Notes: a model not told the origin generated them from the sequence alone. A stretch of DNA of 64,000 nucleotides from CAWGMT01 sp963823675 (GCA_963823675.1 CAWGMT010000012.1:1-64000), one strand, 5' to 3'; numbered from the stretch's first letter, positions 11,501 to 20,711 are shown. A program made the numbers and translations.

Positions 11501-12734
11501 ATCCCACCGCCCTGGCTGGCCGTGTTATTTTCGATCGTGCTGCCATCGTCGGTCAGCGTGCCGCTGTTATAGATCCCGCCAGCGCCACCGCTGGCCGTGT
11601 TGTCCTCGATCGTGCTCATGTCGCCCAGCGTCATGTAACCGTAGTTCTCGATCCCAGCGCGCAGCGCCGGCCGTGTTTCCGCTGATCGTGCTGCTCATGA
11701 GCGTCAGTGTGGCGTCGTACCAGTTCACGATGCCGCCTCCGACGTTGTTTTCGATCGTGGTGTCGGTGATCGAAAGCGTGTTTTCGCTGAAGATGCCGGC
11801 ACCGAAGACGCCGGCCGAGTTGTTTGCGATCGTACTGTCAAGTATCGTCGTCGTGCCGCCGCTGTCCTCGTAGATGCCGCCGCCGTAACCAGCCGGGGCT
11901 GAGTTGGCCATGACGATCACATTGGTAAGCGTGAGCATGCCGCCAGAGCTCGAGATGCCGCCGCCAACGCCGGCGGAATCGTTGTCGGAAACAGTGGTGC
12001 TGGTGAGCGTCATCGTGCCGTTCAGATTGACGATGCCGCCGCCGTAGCCGTTGGTGGCCGAGTTGTCTTCGATCGTGCTGCCGTTGTCCGTCAGTGTGCC
12101 TGCGTTGAAGATGCCGCCGCCGCCGCAGCATTGCGTGGCGGTGGCGGTGTTCTGTTCGATCAGGGTGCCGGCGAGCGTGATCGTGCCTTGATTGTAGATG
12201 CCGCCGCCCTGGCTGGCCGAGTTGTTTTCGATGGTGTCAGCGCTCAGCCTGAGTGCGGCACCGTTCAGAACGACGATCGCGGACGTGCCCGAGAAGTTCT
12301 GGATCGTGAATCCCTCGATCGTCACGCCGGTGGTGCCGGCCGCGACCGTGAATCCGGGCGAGGACTGTGCGCTCGGAGTGGTGCCGTCCAAGACCGGGCT
12401 CTCTCCCGTGTCGGCTTCGATCGTCAGGTTCGAAACAGCGACCGTGTCGGACTCGTTATAGCCGTTGCCTGTTTCCACGAGGATTGTGTCGCCGGCGGCG
12501 GCCGTGTTGATGGCGGCCTGGATCGAAAGGAATCCGGTGGAGGGGGTCAGCCCGTCGGGTGTGCCAGTGTCGGCCGAATTGACGTACCACAAGTTGGAGA
12601 GCAGCGTGCGGGGCTCGAGCGCCTCCAACGCGAATCTTAAGGCCGGGCGAAACGACCGGCGGGGAACGCGCCGGCGCGGAGAAGAAGAGAGAACGCGCGG
12701 GGACCTTGGGGCAGAGCATCGACTTGGGACGCAT
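5596..12734 (-). CDS. LEPR-XLL giant beta-helix protein with choice-of-anchor Q and dockerin-like C-terminus, copy B (frame-shifted)
   Basis: Proposed start is ATG 12734 (MRPKSMLCPK). A shift near 12650 then gives FRPALRFALEALEPRTLLS, a textbook LEPR-XLL export motif. It is followed by VNSADTGTPDGL and FLSIQAAINTAAAGDTI, the usual opening of polymorphic beta-helix proteins. A second one-base shift near 11665 splits the long frame; the matching repeat at ~9250 shows one base fewer. About 1,800 residues consist of ~20-25-aa units of the type GTLTDDGSTIENNTA / GGGIYN. Next come a choice-of-anchor Q-like region (YYGGPTQTVPPLPGSLAIG, DQRGEPRIVDG, DIGAVES), an Ig-like segment and two dockerin-like Ca-binding repeats (FNLDGMVDDSDAGLL, DTNGDGYVDDSDAGLF) at 5630-5815. 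Total about 2,380 residues. A secreted or surface-anchored structural or adhesive role is inferred. Confidence 0.88.
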
Positions 12735-12841
12735 GGGGCCTACTCCTGGGTTCGATGAGTTCAGCAGCGATCCGTGGGGAAAATCAACAACTCCGGCGCG
12801 CACTCCGAACGCAGGGCCTGTCGGGGCCCTTTTTCTAGACA

Positions 12842-12952
12842 GAGGACGAAGGTTACGCTAATCACATGGCTCGGAGCGGGACGAAAACCGGACGCGGAAT
12901 TTCCAAGAATCGAAAAAAGATGCGCTTTTGGCGGGCGACTCGCTGACAGCCG
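12842..12952. promoter_or_regulatory. Conserved intergenic block, copy B
   Basis: Partner of the block at 1764-1873, in the same orientation and gene context, just upstream of the giant gene ending at 12734. Both copies keep CGCTAATCACATGGCT and CGGACGCGGAATTT while sequence on either side has diverged. Confidence 0.55.
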
Positions 12953-13157
12953 GTGGGTCCGAAGTCCTTTGTGCTTGGGTCCTTCGTCCATGGGTCCCAA
13001 GACCTTGGGTCGTTGGGCACACCGATCCGCATTGACGAGCGCCCGCCAGCTACTGCCAGCCTCATTCTTTCGCGGTGCCTGAGCACCAAGGACTTAAGGA
13101 CCAACGACGAGCGCGTTGCCTTGAAGCATCGTGCCCGGGAGACCATGCAGGGAATCA

Positions 13158-13187
13158 TTGAATCAATCGGCACGTACCGGCTATACT
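13158..13187 (+). promoter_or_regulatory. Sigma-70-like promoter of ECF sigma gene B
   Basis: TTGAAT (13158-13163), 18-nt spacer, TATACT (13182-13187), the same boxes and spacing as at 2149-2178. The following leader (GCGTCTTTCC) is also shared between the copies. Transcription would begin about 50 nt before the GTG at 13244. Confidence 0.65.
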
Positions 13188-13243
13188 CAGACTCGATCGA
13201 GCGTCTTTCCGCCCGGAAGCCCTCGGAGTCTGGAGGCAGGCCT

Positions 13244-13863
13244 GTGTCCGTGCCTGGGGAGGCTCACGACAGCGACAGCGACCGATCGCTCGCGGACGCC
13301 CGGGCGGGATCGCCCGAGGCACTGGGAAACGCCCTGGAGGCGCACCGCCGTTACTTGCTGCTCGTGGCCGAAAAGGAGCTGGCGCCCGACCTGCGCGCCA
13401 AGGGAGGGGCATCCGACCTGGTCCAGGAGACCTTCATCGAGGCCCAGCGCGATTTCGAGCAGTTCCGGGGAGAATCGGGCGACGAGTTTCGCGGCTGGCT
13501 GCGCCGGATCCTCTTGCACAATCTAGGGGCGTTCACGCGGCGGTTTCGCGACTGCGGCATGAGGGACGTCGGCCGGGAGGTCGGCCTCTTGGGCAACGGC
13601 TCGGAGGGACAGCCGGTCGAAGTCCTGGCGGCGGAGTCGGCAACCCCGAGCGCCGTCGCGATGGCGCACGAGCAGTCCGTGGCGCTTCAGGGGCGCTCGA
13701 TCGGCTGCCCGGCGAATACGGCCGAGTGATTCGCTTGCGCTACGACGACAACCTCACCTTCGAGCAGATCGGACAGGAGATGGGCCGTTCGCCGGAGGCA
13801 GCGCGAAAGCTCTGGGCGCGGGCGATGGATTGTCTGCGCGAGGAGTGGCGATGCGCCCGATGA
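13244..13863 (+). CDS. ECF-subfamily RNA polymerase sigma factor, copy B (frame-shifted)
   Basis: Start taken as GTG 13244 (MSVPGEAHDSDSDRS), after GGAGGCAGG and matching the start of copy A; the frame is open farther upstream but would include the promoter. Sigma-2 region: RRYLLLVAEKELAPDLRAKG, SDLVQETFIEAQRDF, WLRRILLHN. At the GGGG run 13690-13693 a -1 shift is needed to reach sigma-4: ALDRLPGEYGRVIRLRYDD, LTFEQIGQEMGRSPEAARKL. Without it the protein stops at 13729 and lacks sigma-4. The stop TGA (13861-13863) overlaps the kinase ATG at 13860. About 206 residues when reconstructed. It probably works with the downstream kinase. Confidence 0.82.
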
Positions 13864-16800
13864 ACGACGGCGCGACCGGCCCTTGGGACGACGAGCGCTA
13901 CGTCGCCCGGCTTGCGGACCAGGACGACGCGATGGCCGCGGGCGGCCCGTATTCGACCGTCGCCGACGACGCCTCCGGCCTGTCCGTCGAGCTGCAACGG
14001 CGGCTCAAAGACGACGTGGCGTGGTGCGAGTTCGTGCGCTCGGCATGGACCAAGCTCGGCGACGGTACGCCGGCGGAAGAAGGCCAATCGGTTGCCGATG
14101 CGAGCGACCCGACCCGGTTCGGCCGGTTCGAGGTGCGGCGCGAGCTGGGGCGGGGGTCGTTCGGGGTGGTTTTCCTGGCGTACGATCCCAGGCTGCGCCG
14201 GCAGGTCGCGCTCAAGGTGCCCCGGCCCGAGGTCCTGGTGACGGACGAGATGCGCCGGCGGTTCGAGCGCGAGGCGCGCGCCGCGGCCGGGCTCGACCAT
14301 CCCAACCTGGTGCCGGTCTTCGACGCGGGCGAGGAAGGATCGATCAGCTACATCGCCTCGGCGTACTGTCCCGGGCCGACGCTGGCGGCGTGGTTGAAGG
14401 CTCGCCCGGGGCCGGTGCCCCCGCGTCTGGCCGCGCGGATCGTGTTGAAGCTTGCTCAAGGAGTGGCGCATGCCCACAGCCGGGGCGTGCTGCACCGCGA
14501 CCTGAAACCGGGCAACGTCATCATGGAGCCGAATCCCGGAGCCGCGGCCGGGTGCCTCGAGGACGACGGGCTCGACGGCAATCCCCGCGTGACCGATTTC
14601 GGGCTGGCCCGGCTCAGCACCACGGGCCAGGAGGCGACCGCGGCGACCCAGACGGGAGCGATCCTGGGCACTCCCTCCTACATGGCCCCGGAACAGGCCC
14701 AGGGCGGTGGTGCGGAGGTCGGTCCCGCGGCCGATGTGTATGGCCTGGGGGCGATCCTTTACGCCCTGCTGGTCGGCCGGCCCCCCTTCCAGGCCGACTC
14801 GGTGCTCGACACGCTGCTGTTATTGCGCACCCAGGAGCCGGTGGCGCCCTCTCGTCTGCGGCCGCGAACGCCGCGCGACCTCGAGACAATCTGCCTCAAG
14901 TGTCTGTGCAAGGAGCCGCACCGGCGGTATACGACGGCGGAGTCGCTGGCCGACGATCTGGATCGGTTCCTGGCGGGGCATCCGGTGCGTGCGCGCCGCC
15001 TCGGCCCGGTGGGCCGGTTGGCGCTCTGGTGCCGCCGCCAGCCGGCCCTGGCCGCGACGATCGCCGCGGCAATTCTGGCCATCACCGCCGTCGCGTCAGC
15101 CGGGGTCTGGCGGGTCGTGCGCGAGCGCGATCGCTACCGCGCCGAGCGCAACCGCGCCCAGGTCAACCTGGCGCGGGCACTGACCGGCGAGGCACGGGCC
15201 TTGATGAAAGCCCGCGAGACCGGCTGGATGTTCACGGCCCTCGATAACCTGCGCGAATCGGCCCGGCTGGCGGGCCCGGCGGCCGACCGCACCGAGATCC
15301 GCGAGCTGGCCATCGAGTGTTTCGGCTCGGAGGACCCATGCTTCCGCCTGGCGCAGACCTGGGAAGGTCCCAAAAGCGCGGTAACGGCGACGGCTTTTAG
15401 CCCCGACGGCGGGTTGGTCGCATCCGGCTCGCGCGACGGGACGGTCCGAATTTGGCCAGTAAGCGGCGATCATCCCCGCGCTGTCCTGCCCGGCCCCGCG
15501 GAGGGTGTGACGGGCGTTGCCTATCATCCCCAGGGCGGCTGGCTGGCGGCGTCCACCGCCCTTGGCTCGGTGCGGATCTGGAGGATCGGCGGCGCGGGGA
15601 AACGGGCCCTCCGCTGCGTGTGTTGAAAGACGAAGCGGGCGTTTACGCGCTGCGGTTCTCTCCCGACGGGGAGTGGCTCGCAACGGGGAGTGGGAACGGA
15701 CTGGTGCGCCTGATCCCGTTCGAGGCCGTGGCGCCTGACCCCGTCGCGCGGGCCAAGGAGAGAGGCCGAACCCTGACCGGCCACTCCAAGCGCGTCGGCG
15801 ACCTGGCGTTTTCCGCTGGCGGCAAGCTCTTGGCTTCGATGTCGGATGACGGAGTCGGTTGCGTGTGGGATATGGCGACGGCAGGCCTGATTAGGCGGAT
15901 TCCCGCAACGGGCGGGGATGCTCCCCGCGGGTTGGCGTTCTACAACTACTCGCAAAACGGCTCCGATGCCCGGCAGACCTTGACCTGGGGCGCGACCGCG
16001 AGCTACGGAGTCGCCTGGAGTACGTGTCTCCAGACCAAGCGGGTCTGGACACACCGGCATATGTTTCCGGCATCAGTTACGGGGCTCCGGCAGGATTCCC
16101 GAGGGAACCTGTTCACGGCCGGTGACGATGGGAGCCTGAGACTTTGGCGCCTGGGGCCTCTCGGAATCGAGAACGGGTACAAGAGCCTGGCCATCGCAGC
16201 CGACCACTTCGGGCCCGCCCTGGCGCTCGACCTCAGTCGAGACGATGGGTGGGTCGCCGTGGGCTACGGGGATGGCCGCGTGCGGCTCTGGCAGTTGGTG
16301 GAACCGCTCGAGCGCGCCTTCATGATGGGCTGGAGCAATAACGTCGTTTTCGCCGGCGGCTCGCGGCGACTGGTCACTCCCGTCGATGTGATGGATTTCT
16401 CGAGCGGAATGCGGCCGGTTTCGCAGGACTATGTCGAAGCCCCGGTGCGCGCGGTGGAGATCCTGGGCCGCGGGGGAGAAATCGCGTATTGCCGGGAGGA
16501 CGACCTCATTCGGATCTGGGACGGACGCGCTGGTCGCGAGCTGCGCCGGTTGCAGCACGGGCCTCGGGTCCGCGCTCTGGGTTCGAGTTCCAAGGGCGCG
16601 ATGTTGGCGTCGGGGTCGGACGATGGAACGGTCAAGCTCTGGGACTGGAAGCAGGGCGCCACGCTGTGGACGCTTGCTCCGGGCCTTGGCGCGGCGCGGT
16701 CCATCGCGTGGGGCCCGGCGGACCGCGAGCTCGCGGTCGGATACGATCACGGCGTGGCGCTCTGGGAGGTCGCCCGTCCCGGACATGCTCCCCGAAGGCT

Positions 16801-18157
16801 CGAGGCGGACGGGCCTTCTCCCCACGTGGTCGCCTTCTGCGCCGACTCGCTCGCGGTCTCGGCCGCGGATGGCGCGATCGCGATCCTTGACCCAGGCTCG
16901 GGCCGACGCCGGCGGATGCTGCGCGGGCATTCGGCCCGGATTGTGGCGCTGGCGTTTGCCGCCGACGGCCGGCGGCTCGTATCCACGGCAGCCGACGACA
17001 CGGTTCGAGCCTGGGACGTCAATTCTGGGACGGAAACGGCCGTGATCACCGCCGACGGGCTCGGCGCTGCCTTCGCAGCGGTCGACCGGACGGGGCGCTA
17101 CGCGATCACCGACATGTACCCCCGCATGGCGGTCTGCGACCTGAGCGCCGGAGCGATCGCGTTTCGGGTACCGCAATACGGTACGAGCGGCCGGTTCAGT
17201 GCCGATGGGTCGGAGTTTCTGGTGGGGACAAACGAAGGCGCAGTGCGGCTCTATGCGATGGCGGCGGTCGACCCGGCGCGGGGGGCCTACCCAGGTCGAA
17301 GCGGTGCGACGCCGCGCGGCGAGCCAGCCGAGCTGAAATCGTACGTGGAGCTGGTGCATGGCACCGACAAGCCCGCCATGTGGGGAATGGCCGCCAGCCC
17401 GGATGGACGCTGGATCGCCATGGCCGGGCACGACGCCATCGTCAGGCTGCGGAATGCTCGAGTGCTGACCCAGGTCCGCAGGCTTACCGGCCACTCGAAC
17501 TTGGTCTGGTGCGTCGCTTTCAGTCCCGACTCGAAGCTGCTCGCCTCCGGCTCCGCCAATGAGCGTGGCGGCGAGATCAAGGTGTGGGACGTGGAGACGG
17601 GACGCCAGGTCTTTCATCTCGAAGGGCACGCCGGCCTCGTGACCGCGCTGGCGTTCGTGCCGGGCCGCCCGTGGTTGGTGTCGGGCTCGAAGGAGGGTAC
17701 GGTCCGTCTCTGGGACGTCACGAGCGGTCAGACGCTGGGAGTGCTGCACGGCTTCGACGCGTGGGTGAGCGGACTCGCGGTCAAGGGCGACGGCCGCTGG
17801 CTGGCGGCCGCGTGCCAGGATGGCAGCGTTGCCGTGTGGGACGTCGGCCGCTTCGGCGCGCCGCCGGCCGCGCCCGATCGCGTGCTCTTGGGCCATAACG
17901 CCCCGGTGCACTCCGTGGCGTTTCACCCCGACGGCCGCTGGCTTGCATCGGGCTCGGAACTGGGAACGATTATCTTGTGGGATGGCACTTCGTTCCAGAA
18001 AATCGTGCGGCTCCGGGGCGGCACGGGCCAGATTCGCGGCCTCCGATTCAGCGGGGACGGCGGGCTCTTGGCGACGTGGGCCTACCAGGGCCCGACGATC
18101 GTCTGGGACCTGCTAGAGCTCCGCCGCAGCCTGGGGGCGATGGGGTTGGATTGGTGA
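13860..18157 (+). CDS. Membrane Ser/Thr protein kinase with WD40 C-terminus (one frame shift)
   Basis: Start ATG 13860 (MNDGATGPWDDERY) overlaps the sigma stop as ATGA. The kinase domain carries LGRGSFGVVF, VALKVPRP, HRDLKPGNV, DFGLARL and GTPSYMAPEQA, followed by one membrane helix (LAATIAAAILAITAVASAG). The C-terminal ~900 residues are WD40 repeats with units such as TATAFSPDGGLVASGSRDGT, AFSPDSKLLASGS and LASGSDDGTVKLWDW. A one-base shift near 15597 splits the gene in the third blade (GSVRIWRIGGAG / GPPLRVLKDEAG). About 1,432 residues in total. The WD40 propellers are on the far side of the membrane from the kinase, so an extracytoplasmic sensor or scaffold role is plausible. A terminator follows at 18243. 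Confidence 0.9.
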
Positions 18158-18242
18158 CGGGGCCTTGACGTCTCGAGACCCAAGCGATTAATCTGAAGAA
18201 AAGTCATTGCTCGTGACGGGTAGTGGACATTCGGCTAAGGCG

Positions 18243-18281
18243 GCCCCGCTGTGCGGACTGACGCACGGTCGGGGTTTTTTT
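18243..18281 (+). terminator. Rho-independent terminator after the WD40 kinase
   Basis: GCCCCG...CGGGGT outer stem (18244-18248 with 18270-18274) and inner GTGCG/CGCAC stem (18251-18255 with 18262-18266), followed by seven T (18275-18281). It lies 86 nt after the kinase stop. Confidence 0.75.
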
Positions 18282-18477
18282 ATTTCTTCCTCTGGCGGGT
18301 GAGCGACCTCGATCGCGTACGTCAGGCGATTCCTCTTGGTGGCAACGGCTGCCGCGCCGCAGGCCCTGACATGGGTGGTCCGCAAACGACTCGGCGGCCC
18401 GGACCTCAAGTACCCGGTGGAGACCTTGCTTAGGCGCGTTTGATCGTGATCAGATTCAATAACCAGAGGATATCGAT
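18282..18477 (+). other. Intergenic stretch with a possible gene remnant
   Basis: No convincing intact gene. A plus-strand frame open from 18303 to the TGA at 18441-18443 has protein-like composition (TWVVRKRLGG, DLKYPVETLLRRV) with only GTG/TTG starts near 18336-18339. It could be the 3' end of a decayed gene. No family recognised. Confidence 0.25.
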
Positions 18478-18579
18478 ATGAGCACGTCCACGCAAATCGA
18501 GGGACGCCGGGGCCAGAAGTCGCCCAAAGGCCAGGCGAACTCTCGATCGGCTCAGCGGCCCGGGTGGCCGCCCGAATGA
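18478..18579 (+). CDS. Small 33-residue ORF, possible truncated DUF2934-type N-terminus
   Basis: ATG 18478 follows a good Shine-Dalgarno (GAGG, ~8 nt upstream) and encodes MSTSTQIEGRRGQKSPKG to a TGA at 18577. Its beginning resembles that of the DUF2934 protein at 19521 (MSKQTPIKGRQGQ), so it may be a truncated or frame-shifted relative. It opens the stress-type cluster. Whether it is expressed cannot be judged. Confidence 0.35.
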   Translation: MSTSTQIEGRRGQKSPKGQANSRSAQRPGWPPE

Positions 18580-18606
18580 GCGCCGATGATCGAAAGAGAG
18601 CGAACC

Positions 18607-18796
18607 ATGAGCGCGACCGGCCTGAAGGCGTTCGACAGCACCTTGCAGTTGACCAACACCTGGCTTCACGAGTTGTCCGAGGAGCTGGGTTGGGCGGACC
18701 GCTTCCGGGCGTACCACGCGCTGCGGGTTGTCCTGCACGCCCTCCGCGACCGGCTGACGGTGGAGGAAGTGGCGGCCTTGGGCGCACAGCTTCGTC
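18607..18796 (+). pseudogene. DUF2267 N-terminal fragment
   Basis: From ATG 18607, about 63 residues match the first half of DUF2267 proteins: SATGLKAFDSTLQLTNTWL, WADRFRAYHALRVVLHALRD, LTVEEVAALGAQL. The family normally continues with a second helical half, which is missing. From ~18797 the sequence is no longer recognisable, yet the frame stays open into the HPF-like gene, so a machine reading would give a false fusion (18586-19482). DUF2267 proteins often sit in stress or gas-vesicle-adjacent clusters; function unknown. I read this as a deletion remnant; an unresolved assembly gap is the alternative. Confidence 0.6.
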
Positions 18797-18918
18797 GCAG
18801 TTGCGCTCGTTGTGGCCCTGAACGCGACCACTCTTCGTCGATCGAATATGTCCGCGTCGGGATGGCGCAGCGTGTGGCACGGTCGGCTATCCTCAAGATT
18901 GAAAGTGAGCGAATCGTC

Positions 18919-19482
18919 ATGAGACTTCCCATGCAGATCACATTCCACAACATGGCGCACGATGCGGACATCGAGTCGGCCATCCGTGCCAACGGGGAGT
19001 GGCTCGATAACTACTACGACCGGATCATGAGCTGCCGGGTCGTCGTCGACCGCCCGCACTTGCACCACCAGGAGGGGAACCTCTACCAGATCCGGATCGA
19101 CCTGAAGGTGCCGGGGCGCGAGCTGGCGGTGAAGCGCGAGCCGGCCGAGCATACCGATTACAAGGACCTTGACATCATGATCCGCGAAGCCTTCGATGAG
19201 GCGCGCCGGCAGTTGGAAGACTACGCCCGCCGCCAGCGCGGCGAGGTCAAGGCCCGCGAATCGCTGCCCCACGCGCGCGTCGCCAGGGTCTTCCCGGAGA
19301 CCGGATACGGCTTTCTCGCGACGCCCGACGGCCGGGAGGTGTACTTCCACAAAAACAGCGTCGTCGATGCGAACTTCGAGGTCTTGACGGTGGGAACCGA
19401 GGTGCGCTTCGTCGAGGAGCTGGGCGACAAGGGGCCGCAGGCCAGCACCGTGACACCCGTGGGGCGGCACAGCCATCTTTGA
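18919..19482 (+). CDS. HPF/RaiA-like ribosome-associated protein with C-terminal cold-shock-like domain
   Basis: Start ATG 18919 has an upstream GAAAGTGAGCG; ATG 18931 is an alternative. Residues ~5-105 are an S30AE/HPF-type domain (MQITFHNMAHDADIESAI, CRVVVDRPHLHHQEGNLYQI, EAFDEARRQLEDYARR). Residues ~120-185 form a cold-shock-like OB fold with the RNA-binding patch GYGFLATPDGREVYFHKNSV. About 187 residues. HPF domains bind the 30S decoding site and promote hibernation; this fused architecture occurs in many bacteria. The cluster with DUF2267 and DUF2934 fits a stationary-phase or stress role, which is inferred. Confidence 0.85.
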   Translation: MRLPMQITFHNMAHDADIESAIRANGEWLDNYYDRIMSCRVVVDRPHLHHQEGNLYQIRIDLKVPGRELAVKREPAEHTDYKDLDIMIREAFDEARRQLEDYARRQRGEVKARESLPHARVARVFPETGYGFLATPDGREVYFHKNSVVDANFEVLTVGTEVRFVEELGDKGPQASTVTPVGRHSHL

Positions 19483-19520
19483 CCTGTTACCGAGCATCCC
19501 TGGATGAGAAGGAGATCCCG

Positions 19521-19805
19521 ATGAGCAAGCAGACGCCAATCAAGGGAAGACAGGGCCAGCCGCCGCCCGCGAGTCAGGAGCACGTTCTGACTTCCGTGCG
19601 TCCTTCAACAAGTTCGTCGCAAGCCGCGCCGACCTCCATGAAGGCGGCTGGGGATCACGCCACCAGAGCGAAAGGTTCGAGTCCGACCCACGAGCAGATC
19701 GCCGCCCGTGCCTATGAGCTCTGGGAGGCCCACGGCCGGCACGCGGGGGCTGACCGCGACGACTGGTTGGAGGCCGAGCGGCTCCTGCGCGGTGAGGCCC
19801 GATAA
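19521..19805 (+). CDS. DUF2934 domain protein
   Basis: ATG 19521 is preceded by AAGGAG (19509-19514), a strong Shine-Dalgarno. The 94-residue product has a low-complexity Ser/Gln/Ala N-terminus and a C-terminal DUF2934-like helix pair: HEQIAARAYELWEAHGRHAG, DDWLEAERLL. Such small proteins are common near stress genes; biochemical role unknown. It lies 38 nt after the HPF-like gene and may share its transcript. Confidence 0.8.
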   Translation: MSKQTPIKGRQGQPPPASQEHVLTSVRPSTSSSQAAPTSMKAAGDHATRAKGSSPTHEQIAARAYELWEAHGRHAGADRDDWLEAERLLRGEAR

Positions 19806-19946
19806 TCCCACCCGAATAAGGCGTCCGGACTGCTGCCGGGTGAACGGTCGCAAAAAGTCGTGTTTCGGTTCCTGACACCTTTGCCCGCGCGACGTGAGGT
19901 TGCGCGTGTGACTCACTCGCCATTCCCTCGGGATGGAGCGGTCGGG

Positions 19947-20104
19947 ATGATCTCGATTGGTCAGTTCTGGACGCGGACCCGCCAGGGACTCACGCGCCCG
20001 GCGTTCCTTCGGTTGGGTGCGAGCGCGCCTGCGCGGCCGGCTTGCAGGCAGCTCGAACGTCAACTTCGACGCCGGACACTGCGAAACCGGCTCGATTGTC
20101 TGCG
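19947..20104 (+). pseudogene. Internally deleted DUF1501 gene fragment
   Basis: ATG 19947 begins MISIGQFWTRTRQGLTRPAF, almost the same as the intact DUF1501 protein at 24701 (MISIGQFWTRTCQGLTRRAF). After ~29 residues (LRLGASAPA) it jumps, in another frame, to SNVNFDAGHCETGSI, which matches SNVNFDGGHREAGSI about 100 residues into the intact protein. Roughly 75 codons are deleted and the remaining 3' part is absent. A decayed partial duplicate; no product expected. Confidence 0.8.
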
Positions 20105-20144
20105 AAAGAAACTTTCCACCGAAGCTTAGAAGGAGACTCTCGGC

Positions 20145-20711
20145 GTGGAGGGGTTCGCTAAATCGAAGGACGTTCATCGGACTTTGATCCGAGTCTTCGA
20201 TTCGTGGTTCAAGGAAATCGGCTTTCGAAGGAACCGATCGGACAAGTGCGCGTATTTCCGATCCGATGGCCCTGCGAGCGGGACTTTCAGTGCATTCGAG
20301 GTTCAGTGCAGCCAATTCGCCCAGGACTGGACAGGCGGTGATTTCACGCTAAACGGTGCCCGGGGCGTGAAGGACGTCAAGTATCTAGGCGGTCCCCACA
20401 GCCGCTTATTGTGCTTCATTGATGAGAGTGATCTGCCGGAGGCACTCGAGATCCAGGCGCGAATCGCAGGGCGCATGCCCGACTTGCCGGCAGATCACCC
20501 TGTACGCACCTTTGCGGAGCGGCCTGACCCGGAAGGGGCTCAATGGCGCGACCGCATCGCGCACAGACGCGACCCTCCGATCTTTCAATGGGAGCCGGGC
20601 AACGATCACTGGTGCAACTACTTCAGTGTCGAGGATGTCCGGGAGTGGGGCCGCTTTCTCCTCCCGCGAATCCTCCCGTTGCTTGATCGGATTCCTCCTG
20701 TTCCTGATTAA
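20145..20711 (+). CDS. Hypothetical protein, DUF4304-like
   Basis: GTG 20145 follows GAAGGAG (20128-20134) at suitable spacing. The 188-residue product has no signal peptide or membrane helix. The N-terminus (LIRVFDSWFKEIGFRRNRSD, CAYFRSDG) and later acidic/aromatic segments (PPIFQWEPGNDHWCNYFSV) resemble DUF4304-type proteins, an uncharacterised family common in accessory regions. The family call is by appearance only. Translation runs cleanly to TAA 20711. Function unknown. Confidence 0.65.
   Translation: MEGFAKSKDVHRTLIRVFDSWFKEIGFRRNRSDKCAYFRSDGPASGTFSAFEVQCSQFAQDWTGGDFTLNGARGVKDVKYLGGPHSRLLCFIDESDLPEALEIQARIAGRMPDLPADHPVRTFAERPDPEGAQWRDRIAHRRDPPIFQWEPGNDHWCNYFSVEDVREWGRFLLPRILPLLDRIPPVPD

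Noticed and set aside
5600..12600. Many plus-strand frames opposite the beta-helix gene, and the impression of a CRISPR-like repeat array
   Set aside because: They are antisense shadows of a low-complexity coding repeat. Units are imperfect, contiguous and translate sensibly only on the minus strand; no constant repeats with unique spacers exist.
12953..13243. Upstream extension of ECF sigma B from 12953
   Set aside because: It would translate through the conserved promoter boxes at 13158-13187; the copy A start and the spacing favour GTG 13244.
16073..17926. 617-residue minus-strand frame opposite the WD40 kinase
   Set aside because: Antisense shadow in GC-rich sequence; the composition (His/Arg/Pro) lacks any motif.
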